A stretch of 64,000 nucleotides of DNA from Antitrichia curtipendula. Lineage: Eukaryota > Streptophyta > Bryopsida > Hypnales > Leucodontaceae. The stretch's first letter is position 1, and each line of letters starts with the position of its first letter. Below the pieces are notes generated by a model. That model was given only the letters and a program-made list of their open reading frames with translations. It was not told the DNA's origin and ran no database searches. Below are positions 45,512-56,935 of this stretch, piece by piece. The stretch is from contig OX579637.1 of the NCBI GenBank assembly GCA_951230915.1, positions 12,834,001-12,898,000 on the forward strand. The letters run 5' to 3'. The position numbers were made by a program, and so were the translations under genes.

Positions 45512-48500
45512 GATTCGCAAACTGAAGGAAGATAATCAAGAGGTTGAAGTCTCCAGGGAAGCAATTGTAGCGACTATGAGAGCTGCAATTAAGGACTCAA
45601 CCAGTCGGCATTACAAAAAACTTTCCAAAATTGTCGTGGTTGCTAATCCGGCGCTTACCCCATACTAGTTGAAGGAGGTAAGGGATTGGTAATTTTCTTG
45701 TCCTCGTTTTGTATTTTAATCTCATTCCCAGTTATTGATGTTATTTGCCTCTGTTATCTTGCAGATAGAGAGGCACTGGAGCCAAAATGCAGTTCCTGAG
45801 TTGACTCTGGAGAAGTTGCAGATGATTGCGACCGCCACCGTGGACCCGAGACATAAGGTCAAATGGCTCAAGTGGATGAACGCCAACACTCACACCAGAG
45901 AAGCTAGACGATTCCCCACACGTCCTATGAATGAAGAAAAGTTGGGCCTCTTTTTGGCGAAGGCTTCTTACTACGCGAAAGTGAGTTTCTTTCCTTATTT
46001 TTGTATCTACTGTCAATATACAACCTGCTTGTGTTCTTATTACACTATCGTACATCATATTGCCAGTGAATACAGATTTTCTATGATATACCTAGTCTGA
46101 CTTTCACATTGGTTTTTCAGCTAAAGGAGGTAGGAGCAGAGATTTTTGACTCCATCACTCAGACTGATAGCATTCCAATCGACATGGACGTTCCTGGTGA
46201 GCCGGAGTCAATTGCAGATTACTTGGAGGTGTGGCAAATGAAGCTCTGGAACCAAGCCTACACTGGGGTATTCAAGGGCACAGATGCTTTCAAGAAATCA
46301 GACAACTTTCTGTTATACAGGAAAACCCACCTCACAGTGAAGAGATTGATTTACAGGTTCTACTCTGAGTCTCTAAACCAATAGTTACTGTGTTTTGGTT
46401 CCTAATTGTTGTTTTTAATTCCTCGAGTATTGATTTTTTCTATGTGGATTAGTCTGGTTGATAAACTGATTATAACCATTATTAGTGTGCTTCAAAATTA
46501 GAGCAATTTCATATTACCTATCTATTCACAAACTAATGGACGTATCTCATGATGAGTGCAGATACTTCAAGTTCGAGTTGTATGGGAAGAAAGCCATCAA
46601 GAAAGAGCACTTGCCCCCATTTCTCACTACCTGGTTGGACCGGTCGTCAACCGATTGTATGTTCTCTACCACACAGTTGCAGAAATGGACAAGTCCTCAT
46701 ATGCAGACTTGTCCTTGGTATCTTGAGTGTAACTTTGGCATTACACCACCAGAGGAGGCTCTCTTTCAGACCCTCAAGGATTCCGTGGTAACTGACGCAG
46801 AGTTTGACGAGTTCGCCGGTTTGGATCCTAAGGCCAAGGCCAAGGCAATCAAAAAGCGAGAGATTTCTGACCGGAAAAAGGTGGATAAATTGGAAGAGGC
46901 CAAGAAGAAGTATGAGGAAAACAAGAAGAAGGCCGAGGGAAACAAGAAGAAGCGTCAACTTGATAAAGAGCAAGAGAAGGACAAGAAAAAGTGTCGGTTA
47001 GAAAAGGATGAGACCCCAATGGCCGAACCAGCTACAAGTGCAGCGGATGTCAACATTTTGTCATCCGGATTCTCCCTTATACAGGAGCGCTTGGTACAGG
47101 GTATGACACTGACGGCTAAGAATGTGAACCCCGTGCCTGATATCAATGAATGCATATTGAACATGGCACTAGGAGGTCTTGAGATGGGATCAAAGGCCTT
47201 CCAGGACGTTGAAGCCTTCTTAGCTATGGTAATATTTTCAAAACTTGATTGCATTTTATTCGATTGCGCAACTACATGGTCCCAATTTTGATTTTTTATG
47301 TAACACAAACATGATTCTTCTACCGACGTAGCCATAACAAATAACTAATTTAGATTTCAATATAAAATTAATGTATTGTTCTAATTCAGTCTTCAATGCT
47401 CGATGAATGCAGCACTCTAGTGACAAGGACCGCTCCTTTAACGGAATCAGTGGAATGGAGGCAGCTGTGGACTTCATGTTTGTTGATGTGTCGGAAAAAC
47501 TCCATGTTCCTACCATCTCATATGCACCTGTTCCAGTCCCGAAGTGGAATGACTTCCGATCGGACTACTTGGTTCCTGTCTTTGATTTTGCTCATCAGTA
47601 CCTTCATGATATTGGCGCACTTTTCTTAATTTACCCCACGTTGTCTACTGCACACCAAAGCCACATTTTTGGATGCTGCCAGAAATACGATTTCCGCATT
47701 TTGGAGACATAATTTGGGATTAATCATCTCCACTTGACATCAGCTGCAGATCCAAAGAAAACGGTAATCTTCGATAAATTCACTTGAATGTATATTACTA
47801 AATTCTGCACCACTATCCAAGATATTAACATCATTGTTATTGCAGACTTAGAGGTTCTTGATCTCTCTACTTGTGAGAAAGTCAAGACCAGGTCAGACTT
47901 CCCGTTCCAATTTGTCCCGTCCCAGGACAAGGTGGGAGTGAACCTTGCTATGGACGACATCCTCCGCAATTTGGTTTTCAAAGAGGATATGACGATGAAT
48001 AGTGACATGCCATGGTCTAGTCCGCGGGAAAAGGGATGTGAGTTCATGCAGATGCTCATTGAGGCTGCGACTGCACCAAGGGACGTTGTTGTTGATTTTA
48101 CGGCTTCCACAGGTTTGATTCTACTTTTTACAGTGATATTGTTAACCGCAATGTACAATTTTTTTTCAAATGTAAACTTGATCTTCGCTTTGCTTGTTAT
48201 GCAGGTTCCTCTATTCGAGCTTGCCGTGCTACGCAACGTCATATACTAGGTTTTGAGGAAGATAAGGACATCTTTGATACTCTTATTGCTACGATACTTC
48301 GGAAGGCTGTGATTCTTGAGTCGGAGCTTGCAATGCCCAATCCTGAACTTGGAGACTGTGATGACAAGGAAGTCATCATCCAAAAGGTTCAGAAGACACT
48401 CCGATTCAGTAAGTAAGTCGGCTTGAAAACTCAATGGTTTAGACATGTTGCTTTTGTTTTGACTTAAGGTCTTCTAACATGTTGTTTCTCATTCCTGTAG

Positions 48501-48633
48501 GCAAGGCCAAGAAGTGACTTCTGCCAAGACTGTCCCTTTTTTTGCTCATCCACTTTTTTTTCCAAGCCCACCGAAATCTTTTGTGCTCCCTCCGTATGCA
48601 AAGGCTTCATTTCGGGATTTTGTCGTTTTATAG

Positions 48634-50214
48634 CTATTTTCCTTTGCCTAAACTTCCACACTTTTGTTGTGCACATTAGTATAGGAGATACTGAGCATGC
48701 CATATTAGATGATTAGTATGTGAAGATTCTCGAGCAATGATCCTAGCATTGCAGAATATAATTACCCTCTTCGTGTCAGTTGTCATGCATTTTTCTCAAC
48801 CATGTTGTGTAGTTGTCTACTAATCGCATTGAAGTTTTGCATTTGAACCCATTGATTAATCATTACTAGCAAAGTCTTAGTCTTCCTAGATAAAGAGTAG
48901 CCTTCCCTCGGACTTGTTGGTCTTTAGATTAAACAGGCACATAATTCATTAGTTCAATTGTGTTAGTGGGCGATTACATTTCTGGCGTGAAGAAAGTGCA
49001 TGCGGACTGTCAAGTAGTGGGTGAACTCATAAGAATCAACAAAAATGTGATTATATGTACATTCATATCATACTTGTTATCATGTCATCTCAGATTGGGA
49101 AGAAGATGGCAAGGATTATGATATCGACGGTCCAACTCTGTCTGCAGCACGTCATAGGTCTTTTGGGTAGACTGCAAAGAAGTTCAAATACTCAAGACAA
49201 GATATCTGATTAGATGTGTTCATGGAAAAGGTCCATACAGTAATGGACCCATCAAAGCCTTGTTGAAATGGGTTCTCTGTCAAATCGATGAATGCGTTGC
49301 CATTCACACAATTATTATTTTGAACAAGAATTGAATTCCAGTTTTGTTGCATTGTATCAGCCTTTATGAGTTTGACTATCCCTTCAGGTTGCTCCTACTC
49401 CCATCCGTCCCAAGTTCATCTTCTTGTACTTACTCTCCGTCTGACAACTCGTTAAGGGGTGGCCACTCCATCTCAATTCAAACTTTTTAGCACCTAAAAC
49501 AGCCCCGAGCCAAACTCTGGGGCGCCCTCTCTAACCCCGAGCAGACATGCCTAAACCCGTGTGCTCCAAGCAAAGTACTTACCACCTTTTCTTCCTTGGA
49601 TTAGCCCGTAGGGCCCCTTCTGTGCCCTGGGGCAGCCTTCGGGCACTTATGGGGCCCCGGAGCAGAATGCGGTCCGCCCTCTCCGCCCGATGCAGACTTC
49701 AGGGCACCCTCTATATCCCAGGGCACCCTGGGGGAAACTTCGGGGTGCCCACTGTGCCCCTTCGGCCTCACAAGGTGCCCCGGGGCAGACTTCAGCGTGA
49801 CCTGTGTGCTCCATGATAGAGAAGAGGGCACCCACTTTCCCGTAAGGAAAAGTGCGGGCTGTCTTGTTTGCAATTCAGTTATGCATGCTATATGGTAAGT
49901 TGTACTTCTGATGACCTCATTATATTGATGCAATTCAATTTTGTTTGTTTGTCCCACTTTCTTTTGGATGAAGGTGGTACCATGATTCCTAAACCTTGAA
50001 GATCTGAAACAGTGTTCTCTTAAACGTAGAAATGTGGCTTAATCCATTATTCCAAGGTTGCCTAAACTCTAGAACTCCATTATTCAAGAAGAACTTCCTT
50101 TTCCTGAAGTGGACCCTAAAGCATGCTTCCGTCATCACTTGAGCCCTAAAATTGGTTTCAAATCTAAACCACAAGCTTTCTATTTATTTATTATTCTTTA
50201 ATCCATTCTTTATA
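48634..50214. other. 3' flank of the element, with GC-rich repeats
   Basis: A short exon-like stretch at 49094-49170 (after TCTCAG; DWEEDGKDYDIDGPTLSAAR) could be an alternative last exon of the upstream gene. At 49507-49815 an imperfect GC-rich repeat (GCCCCGGGGCAGACTTCAG type) occurs. Nothing else recognised. Confidence 0.4.
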
Positions 50215-50640
50215 GTTCTTCATCCATTTTCACATACTACTGTCCTATATTTAGGAGTTTTTATCATATACTTTCATTCCATTCTGTGACACTAAACCTT
50301 TCGAAACTTTCATCCATTTTTTGGGCCACCTTTCATCCCTTTCCTCGAACCCCATGCAGTCCACTAAACCATTTCTATTCAACCATTTTGTTGAGTAAAC
50401 TTTTTCAATTTTATCCATTCATTCTCATGAATTTTGGGCCAAAATTCATCCAGTTATTCAGCAATCTATAATCACTTTTCCATCCACATTTCATCCACTT
50501 TTTTATCTACTTTTTTCCACTTTTTCATCCATTTTAATCTACTTTTCATCCATTTTTCATCCTTTCTTTATCTACTTTTTCATCTACTTTTCCATCCACT
50601 TTTCCATCCAATCTCATAAAATTCTTCCCAACTGTTTTAT
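50215..50640 (-). repeat. Subterminal GGATGAAAA repeats, right end (inverted)
   Basis: Repeats of TTTTCATCCACTTTT on the plus strand, the complement of those at 32590-33230. They lie 135-560 bp inside the right terminus. Confidence 0.85.
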
Positions 50641-50739
50641 AAAATTTCATCCATTTTTAATTTTTTTAATTTACATACAATTATATTTTAGTTCTAATAT
50701 TATGGCTCCCCGCACATTAATTCCCGCTTCCCGCTCGTT

Positions 50740-50774
50740 GCTTGCTGCTCTACGCTTGCATACCAGCATTCCCT
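50740..50774 (-). repeat. Right terminus of the 18.3-kb element
   Basis: The complement of 50748-50767 matches 32449-32468 at 15/20 positions. Confidence 0.7.
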
Positions 50775-50786
50775 CCTCACGTCCCA
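50775..50786. repeat. Right target-site duplication
   Basis: CCTCACGTCCCA, identical to 32432-32443. It is followed immediately by the copy B coding sequence (minus strand). Confidence 0.85.
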
Positions 50787-51605
50787 TACACCGAATGCCA
50801 TGTTCTTCACATGGTCGGCAGTCATCGCCCCCTTTGGCCAATTCTGGTGCTCTTCTGATTTTATGTCATACGGTCGGTAGTGAGCGACAGACATCGGCGG
50901 CACGAAGTCATTCCTACGCTCAAGAAACACCTTGAAGAATTGGGCTGCGAACGGTGACATTTCCTCCACGGATTTGTTCTTGGCTCTCGGCTGCTTGGCT
51001 TTGGCCCAGTAATTGTCTCCAAGTTGCTCGAGTAGAACACTCATCGTGGCACTCGTGAAGTTTCGAGTCTTGAACTACCTCCACTTCTCCACATTCAATT
51101 CGTCCATGAAGTGCATGAGTCCCAAGGTTGAGTCCACAAAGTGCAGTTCCCTCTTCACAAGATATTTGCGCTTCCGATGTTCGACCCACTCCTTGCATTT
51201 GTAGCAGCTTTCAAGCACACCCGTGATCAGTTTTATTGTCACCTTCGGATACTTCTTGTTCTTCCTTCCTGGCTCTTGATGCAGGATGTGCTTGGCAAGC
51301 TTCGTCAAGTCATACAATGAGAGATTGCCAAGCCATTTGAAGAACTTGTGGGTCAAGTTCCCATTCTCTCGCTTCCATGTTGTTCTCAAATTGAACTTCA
51401 TGCGGGTGTTTGGGTCCATGAGCTCCCCATGCATTGCGCTCAAAATCACTTTGCTCCAGAGGCTGAAGACTTCATCAAGAGCGGTGATAATCTTGAGCTC
51501 GTTCACAATCTTCAGTTTTTCTTCCGTGTCTTTGCCTTTTGCGGCCTTTTGCGCCTTCACAACATCAAGCATGGCAAAGCGCTTGTACACTGCCAAGGAG
51601 AATTC
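50787..51605 (-). pseudogene. Exon 3 of the ParB/methyltransferase-like gene, copy B, 5' part
   Basis: Starts at 51605 after a TGTGCAG acceptor, phase 0: EFSLAVYKRFAMLDVVKAQK, ELKIITALDEVFSLW, then EWVEHRKRKYLVKRELHFVD, NFTSATMSVLLEQLGD, MSPFAAQFFKVFLERRNDFV and GAMTADHVKNMAFGVWDV. The last residues abut the insertion and the reading resumes at 32431. One stop (51075-51077, TAG) interrupts it. No frameshift. The segment after NVLLEQ is what copy A has lost. Confidence 0.7.
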
Positions 51606-51739
51606 CTGCACAAGCGAGAAGCATCACAGAGCTGTTAGTATGCATGATTCAGGTCGAGTCGACCATAATTGTACTCTTTTATAATGATACAGGTAGAATA
51701 TGGTGTGCAGTTCAGGTCGAGCCGATCTGATGCACATAC
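51606..51739 (-). repeat. Intron with two palindromes, copy B
   Basis: A 134-bp GT-AG intron (donor AAG/GTATGTGC). Palindromes at 51650-51664 and 51711-51731 are of the CAGGTCGA...TCGACC/GATCTGA type. It is orthologous to the intron at 11690-11899, which also has two. Confidence 0.8.
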
Positions 51740-53176
51740 CTTGAACATTGTTTTGTTTAGTTTGTTGTCCATGTTCCGCCTAGCATTGGACTTCTTTCCA
51801 ATCGATGCAGCTTCTTTGAGATTTCTGGGTCTCCCCATGATTTCCCATACTTTCCTCGCTCCGAGGATGTTAGTGGACCACGACGGCTTCATGGCAACAA
51901 AGTGATTCACTCGGTTGTAGTACGCGGAGATGGCACGGAGCTTTCCACCATCTGATGACCAAACCACGTAGCACTTCCACTGGCGGAAGTGCTTCACAAT
52001 CTCTTTGTCTAGTCCCTTTGTCACCATCAGCTTGCTTGCAGTTACACTGTGCTGACCATTTATAATGAAGAACTTCTTGTTCTTCAGGAGTGGCCACTGT
52101 TCGGGTGTGGATTTCTCAATCTGATCCACGGGCATTACACATAGTGTTTGTTTTGTGGACTTATCAAGCATCTCCTACAGAAATGTCATGACGTCTTTGG
52201 CCAATCTTTGCTCATGGCTACGAATGTTAAGGTGTGCCGGTGCCTCACTCAGTTGGTCGATGGGTATTGTTTTCTTTTCCTCCCGGTCGAAGACGTATGC
52301 GTCTGTGCAGTTTTCCCAATACGCCTTGTAGGCAGCCGTGGAGGCGTCGTAATCATATTTCCGCTTAGAATCATACGCCACCGGAACATCAATTACAGCG
52401 GAGAAGAAGCTTTGTTCCCTAGCTGCAGATGCGCTTGCGTCCTTGTCAAATGGGACAATCTCTAAAAACAATGCTAGGTTGCTTTTCTTTCGACTTGACA
52501 GAGTTGCACCCGCTTGCTTGCTTGTTCTTTTCCCTCAACTCTGCTGCGTTCCTGGAGTTCCCATTGAACCCTGCCCTTCTATTGCGCTCAGACTTTTGGT
52601 GGAGACCGAACTTGTAGTCATGTCCTTCTGCTTTGCTTGAAGTTTCGCCTTCAGTACAACAAAGTCGACAAAAAGAATCCTCAGCTTAGCGCACAAGCTC
52701 TTCTCAATAACAGTCCTTCCACTTGGCATTTTGAAGAATCCTAAGTCTACTTTCTTCTCCAGTTCTGGTATCTCTGTTCTGTAGTCAGTTGGTTCTAGGG
52801 ACCTGATGAAGTGAGAGACATTGAACTGTACTTTCGAGGAGTCTAGAACCAGCGTGAAGTGATATTGGTCTTCCTCGAGTAATCCTATCTGTGCAGTCTT
52901 GCAGTGGATTTTGATTATTGTCCCTAGGTCATGGATAACTTCCTTGATTTCTTTGTCGTAGGAGATCGGGAAGTATGGTTCGGTTTCTTTATACTTCACG
53001 GCAAAGCATATGATGTTCTTAAACGGTATCATGTTTAGACTCTAGTACTGAACTCTGTCTGGATCCTGAAACTCCCAGTACACTCCTTCCCTATCTAAGT
53101 CATCTCCGTCCTCTTCAACATTGATATTCTTGCACCTCTTGTAGAAGGCCTCAAGCTTCGGTATCTGGACTTCCAT
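51740..53176 (-). pseudogene. N-terminal exon with ParB-like domain, copy B
   Basis: A 479-codon exon; the ATG (53174-53176) follows a TATGCAG acceptor, as in copy A. It reads MEVQIPKLEAFYKRC, MIPFKNIICFAVKYKE, then the ParB-like region: IPIDQLSEAPAHLNIRSHEQ, KQTLCVMPVDQ and FFIINGQHSVTASKLM. This matches the usual ParB-N order (IPIDxL...N.R...V.P...GQHR..A). QWKCYVVWSSDGGKLRAISA follows. Three stops (53042-53044 TAG in place of the copy A Trp, 52535-52537 TGA, and TAG at about 52175) and no frameshift. The function of a ParB-like domain here is unknown; DNA binding or nuclease/NTPase-like activity are family possibilities. Confidence 0.7.
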
Positions 53177-53210
53177 CCTGCATAACAAAATGCACATGCG
53201 CTTGTTATAT

Positions 53211-53960
53211 TCAGATTGAGTCGATCTGATTAGCTTTTGAGTATGATTTTGTTACTGTCTTGCATGTCTTCTGCGTTGATTCGTTGTGTATTTCGTGACA
53301 AATGAATTATCATGTTTTTATAATGTGACCTTACTACCACGGATGTAAGTTTTAGCTCGACTCCATCTATTCTAGACTTATTCATACTGTTCTATTTGAT
53401 TTTAGTAGGCCAACAGTTGGTACTCCCGCGCGTGTCTGGTGTGGCTGTCTATGCTTACAGTGGTCTATGGCTTTGTTTCCTCTGACACTATGCCCTTTGT
53501 TTTTGATGCGATGTTTTAGATCGGGTCGACTTGAACTATCCTCTCTGGTTCTTTTGCTTTAACTTGTGTTTGTTCTGGTATATTGTGTCTTTCAGGTCAT
53601 GTCGACCTGAAGGTTGTCCAGTTGATCTAGGTATCTGCAATCTTTTTCTGAAACACCGTCACTCGGGTGCAACTTCAGGTCGGCTCGATTTGAATGGTTG
53701 TAGCTGCCTGGCTTTCTTGCTTTGTTGTTTACTCTTCTGTTTTCTATTTCAAGTCAATTCGACCTGAAGTAGGAGGTGCTGTAGGCTTCCGTCTTTGAAA
53801 CTGCTGGTTGTGGTTTATTTGTTTTGTTGTGTTTAGGATTATGACATCTTACGTCTGTTTAGGTCGGGTCGACCTGAATGAATATCTTAATTATTGCTAT
53901 TATTTTGTGCATTTTATTTCAGACGTCGACCTGAATTGTTGTCGACCTGAACTGTAATTG
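53211..53960. repeat. Palindrome cluster in 5' leader, copy B
   Basis: Palindromes at 53211-53230, 53353-53371, 53516-53535, 53591-53611, 53674-53694, 53748-53768 and 53858-53878, with half-sites at 53920-53965. Most have outer arms TTCAGGTC...GACCTGAA instead of the TTTAGGTC...GACCTAAA seen in copy A. The outer T-A pair is replaced by C-G in both arms. Confidence 0.8.
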
Positions 53961-53965
53961 ATCTG

Positions 53966-55069
53966 AACTGTATATAATTTTAATTTCTACTAATCCCTGA
54001 GTTGGATTTCTACAACTTCAGCGAAATAAATCCCTTCACCCTTTATCTGAAGTACTCCTAAACCCTAGGTCCTAAGCCCTAAGCAAACACCAGAATGTCT
54101 TCTCTAAGTAAACAAGATATCATACCTGCATAGAGGAAGCTGAAAGTTTTGGAGATTCTTGTAAACCTTCCAAAGTCCTTAATGTGTTGTCCTAAAACCT
54201 GCACATTCAAAGCAATACTGGATTTGAGTTACCATTTTTCATTTCTATTGCACAGAGAAAGAACAACTCACCTGTGTGCAAGTTTTAATGAAATAGGAAA
54301 AAAAATCTTCTAAATCCTAAACCCTTAATAAAAAACACTGAAGAAAATCATGAATCCACGGACTACCACCTTAATCAAATTCCAAGAGGCAAGTTTTAAG
54401 TAAACTAAAAATACAATCTTTTCAAGGCAAACATAAAGCAAAAACCTGTGATGACAACACAAACCTATTTTGCATTCAACCAACTCTCTACTTTGCAATG
54501 ACAACAATCTAAACACAAAAGTTGAATGAAATCCAAGCAAGTGCGCTCCAGGAGGTCTGCAACTTCAAAGAAAATCCGAAACACAATTTAAAAAGGTAAA
54601 CCCTAAGCTGAAACCCATGAACAAAAAATCATGAAACCACGACCCAAAAGCTGAATGAATGCAAGCAGGGATGCAAGTGCATGAAATCCTGAAACACTTG
54701 TAAGAAAACGGAAACCTTCACTCCAATCCACACCCAACTCCGAAATGTAGAAACTAGCGCGCACAGTCAAGGAATGGTTGCAATACCTGACTTAATCTGC
54801 TTCAATTCCAAATTTGACGGAGCGTACTGTAAACCCAAATCGCAAATCCCATGCAACGTACACGTACCCTCTTCCGTCCAACGCGCAGCGATGCCGACAA
54901 CCTCCCGAAACCTCAAATCGTTGATGCAAGGCGTGAGGAAGCCGCAAATCGAGTAAATAAGGAAGAGTAGGAAACATAGAATTCCGAAGCAAGGCGTGAG
55001 GAAACTGGAGCAAGAGGTGCACACTAGGCAAGAAGAAAGGAAATAAAAAAGAAGCAGGGGCTTTCGTTA
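53966..55069. other. Divergent spacer of copy B, left part
   Basis: No gene recognised. Some AACCCTAA-like strings (54058-54085) resemble plant telobox motifs but are too few to call. Confidence 0.35.
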
Positions 55070-55345
55070 ACCAAACAAAGCCATCGAAATCCTCATCGGA
55101 CGCGCAACGAGGAACGAGCGAGAAGGAAAACAAAGCAATTGAACCCCTCATCGGACGCGCAATGAGGAACAAGCGAGAAGGAAAACGAAGCAATTGAACC
55201 CCTCATCGGACGCGCAGTGAAGAACGAGTGAGAAGGAAAACGAAGCAATCGAACCCCTCATCGGACGCGCAGCAAGAAGGAAAACTAAACAATCAAAACC
55301 CTCATCGGACGCGCAGCGAGAAGGAAAACTAAACAATCAAAACCC
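55070..55345. repeat. Minisatellite, 55- then 44-bp units
   Basis: CCTCATCGGACGCGCA recurs at 55091, 55146, 55201, 55256 and 55300, with AGCGAGAAGGAAAAC between copies. It occupies a position in the spacer similar to the copy A minisatellites, but the sequence differs. Confidence 0.9.
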
Positions 55346-56289
55346 TACGGAGGCACACGATTCTCCGTATACCGTGCCTGCCCCCTAGCTATACCCGGGA
55401 GCACAAACCCGGACCTGGAGCGCAAACCCGGACTTGGAACACAAACCTAGACCTGGAGCACAAAAACTCTTAGAGACAGGGAGTGACTATATATTTTCGG
55501 TACCCCCAAAAAAACTCAATTGTTGGTGGGTTGTAGGTTCCACCTCCCCTCTATGGAAAATCACATGTATTGAATACGGTATGAAAACAAGTACAAATAT
55601 TGGATACAGGTACGATATGGGATACGGAAATAATACAAGTATATATATGAGTATGGAATATGGATAAGGGAGATTGTACTCATTGAGAATTATCCCATAT
55701 GCCCACCCTCACAGAATTATAAGAGGGGGTGTAGGGTGGGGTGAATAAATTAATTTTTAAATTTTAAAAAAGAAATACTAAAATTTTGAAACTTAAATTA
55801 GATTGGGGAGAAGCTGGGGTGAATAGTTTAATTCTAAAATTTTAGAGCTCATTGTGCACAATCTCACACAATGAACCGAAAAGATACTATACAAATATCA
55901 ACGAATAGGTGACTATAGAAATCATCCACTATGATCACCGTCAGAATCAGTCATTGGACTAAGGAATACGAGATGCACCCCTCAGAAGTGAAATAGTTGT
56001 ACCATATTTACTCTATTCAGAACCAAAAGTTTGGATCATTCATTATCATGCATTTCATTACAAAGTTCAATTATGAGTTAAGAATTGTAAATGTTGAAAG
56101 AACTATAAAAGACCTAATATATAAGACTATAAAGAAGCTTTAGAAAATATTATTTAATTGATAACTTCAGAAAATGTTCCATAAACTCATAGTCTTTGCT
56201 CCGATTAAATTTCATCTTGTGCAATTAAAGTTTTCTAAATTTTCACATACAAATTCCATAAATTTAGACTAAAGATGCAAATGAGGTTA
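55346..56289. other. AT-rich spacer, no feature seen
   Basis: Some short direct repeats near 55380-55460 (CCCGGACCTGGAGC type). Otherwise nothing recognised. Confidence 0.35.
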
Positions 56290-56935
56290 CGAATTGTAAT
56301 TCTAATTCTGAAATTTCTGGAATCATGCACATTTTGGGGCACCTTATGAACAAAAAGAAAAAAAAACAATTGAATCAACCATATCCTGTACTTTAGGGCT
56401 TCTAAATCCAATTTCATGGAGTTTTGATGTGAAACCATGGAAGAAAGAGTTGTGTAAGCTGCAAATGGGGTAAAGAGTTTGACTTCATGAAATATTTGAG
56501 GTCATGCATATTTTGGGGTAACTTATGAACAAAAGAAAAGAAAAAATTGAACCAACCATATCCTGTACTTTAGGGCTCCCAAGTCCAAGTTCATGAAATT
56601 TTGACGTGAAACTATGGAAGAAAGAATTGTATAAGTTGCAAATGAGGTTAAGAGTTTGACTTCATGAAATATTTGGGGTCATGCACAGTTTGGGGTAACT
56701 TATGAACAAACAAACAAAAAATAATTGAATCAACCATATCCTGTATTTTAGGGCTTCTAAATCCAATTTCATGGAATTTTGACGTGAAACCATGAAAGAA
56801 AGAATTGTGTAAATTGCAAATGAGGTTAAGAGTTTGACTTCATTAAATATTTAGGGTCATGCACATTTTGGGGTAACTTATGAACAAAAGAAAAGAAAAA
56901 ATTGAACCAACCATATCCTGTACTTTAGGGTATGT
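56290..56935. repeat. 178-bp tandem repeat, copy B
   Basis: The landmark TCATGCA falls at 56323, 56502, 56679 and 56857 (179, 177 and 178 bp apart), about 3.6 copies. Part of the unit (AATCCAATTTCATGGAGTTT then GATGTGAAACCAT) resembles the copy A unit (AATCAAATTCCATGACATTT then GATGTAGGGAGCCAT), so the arrays appear homologous. Confidence 0.9.

Larger units (their letters stand above)
39542..48633 (+). pseudogene. ParB-like / coiled-coil / methyltransferase-like multi-exon gene
   Basis: Exons inferred from GT-AG sites and phase: 39542-39751, 41887-42320, 42477-43120, 43240-43429, 43545-43596, 43656-43673 plus 45517-45677 (split by an LTR), 45765-45980, 46121-46356, 46562-47228, 47413-47763, 47846-48112, 48205-48413 and 48501-48633. 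The 42477 exon has a ParB-like box, FFVCDKNHKRIAWM, then DSIVLDTRDR and, across an intron, DINMHTENSHVKTN. A Lys-rich coiled coil is at 46830-47010. The 3' exons read PREKGCEFMQMLIEA and DVVVDFTASTGSSIRACRAT then GFEEDKDIF, like motif I and the acidic loop of beta-class DNA methyltransferases. No DPPY is visible. Stops at about 41937, 45666 and 47710 plus the LTR disable it. Confidence 0.6.
32444..50774. mobile_element. 18.3-kb Mutator-like element carrying a ParB/methyltransferase-like gene
   Basis: Bounded by a 12-bp direct duplication and diverged inverted termini (32449-32468 against the complement of 50748-50767, 15/20 matching, all differences transitions). Subterminal GGATGAAAA repeats lie in inverted orientation at both ends (32590-33230 and 50215-50640). 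Inside are a minus-strand MULE transposase (34063-37851) and a divergent plus-strand gene (39542-48633). The duplication is slightly longer than the 8-11 bp usual for Mutator elements. It inserted into the middle of the copy B ParB/methyltransferase-like coding sequence. Confidence 0.85.
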
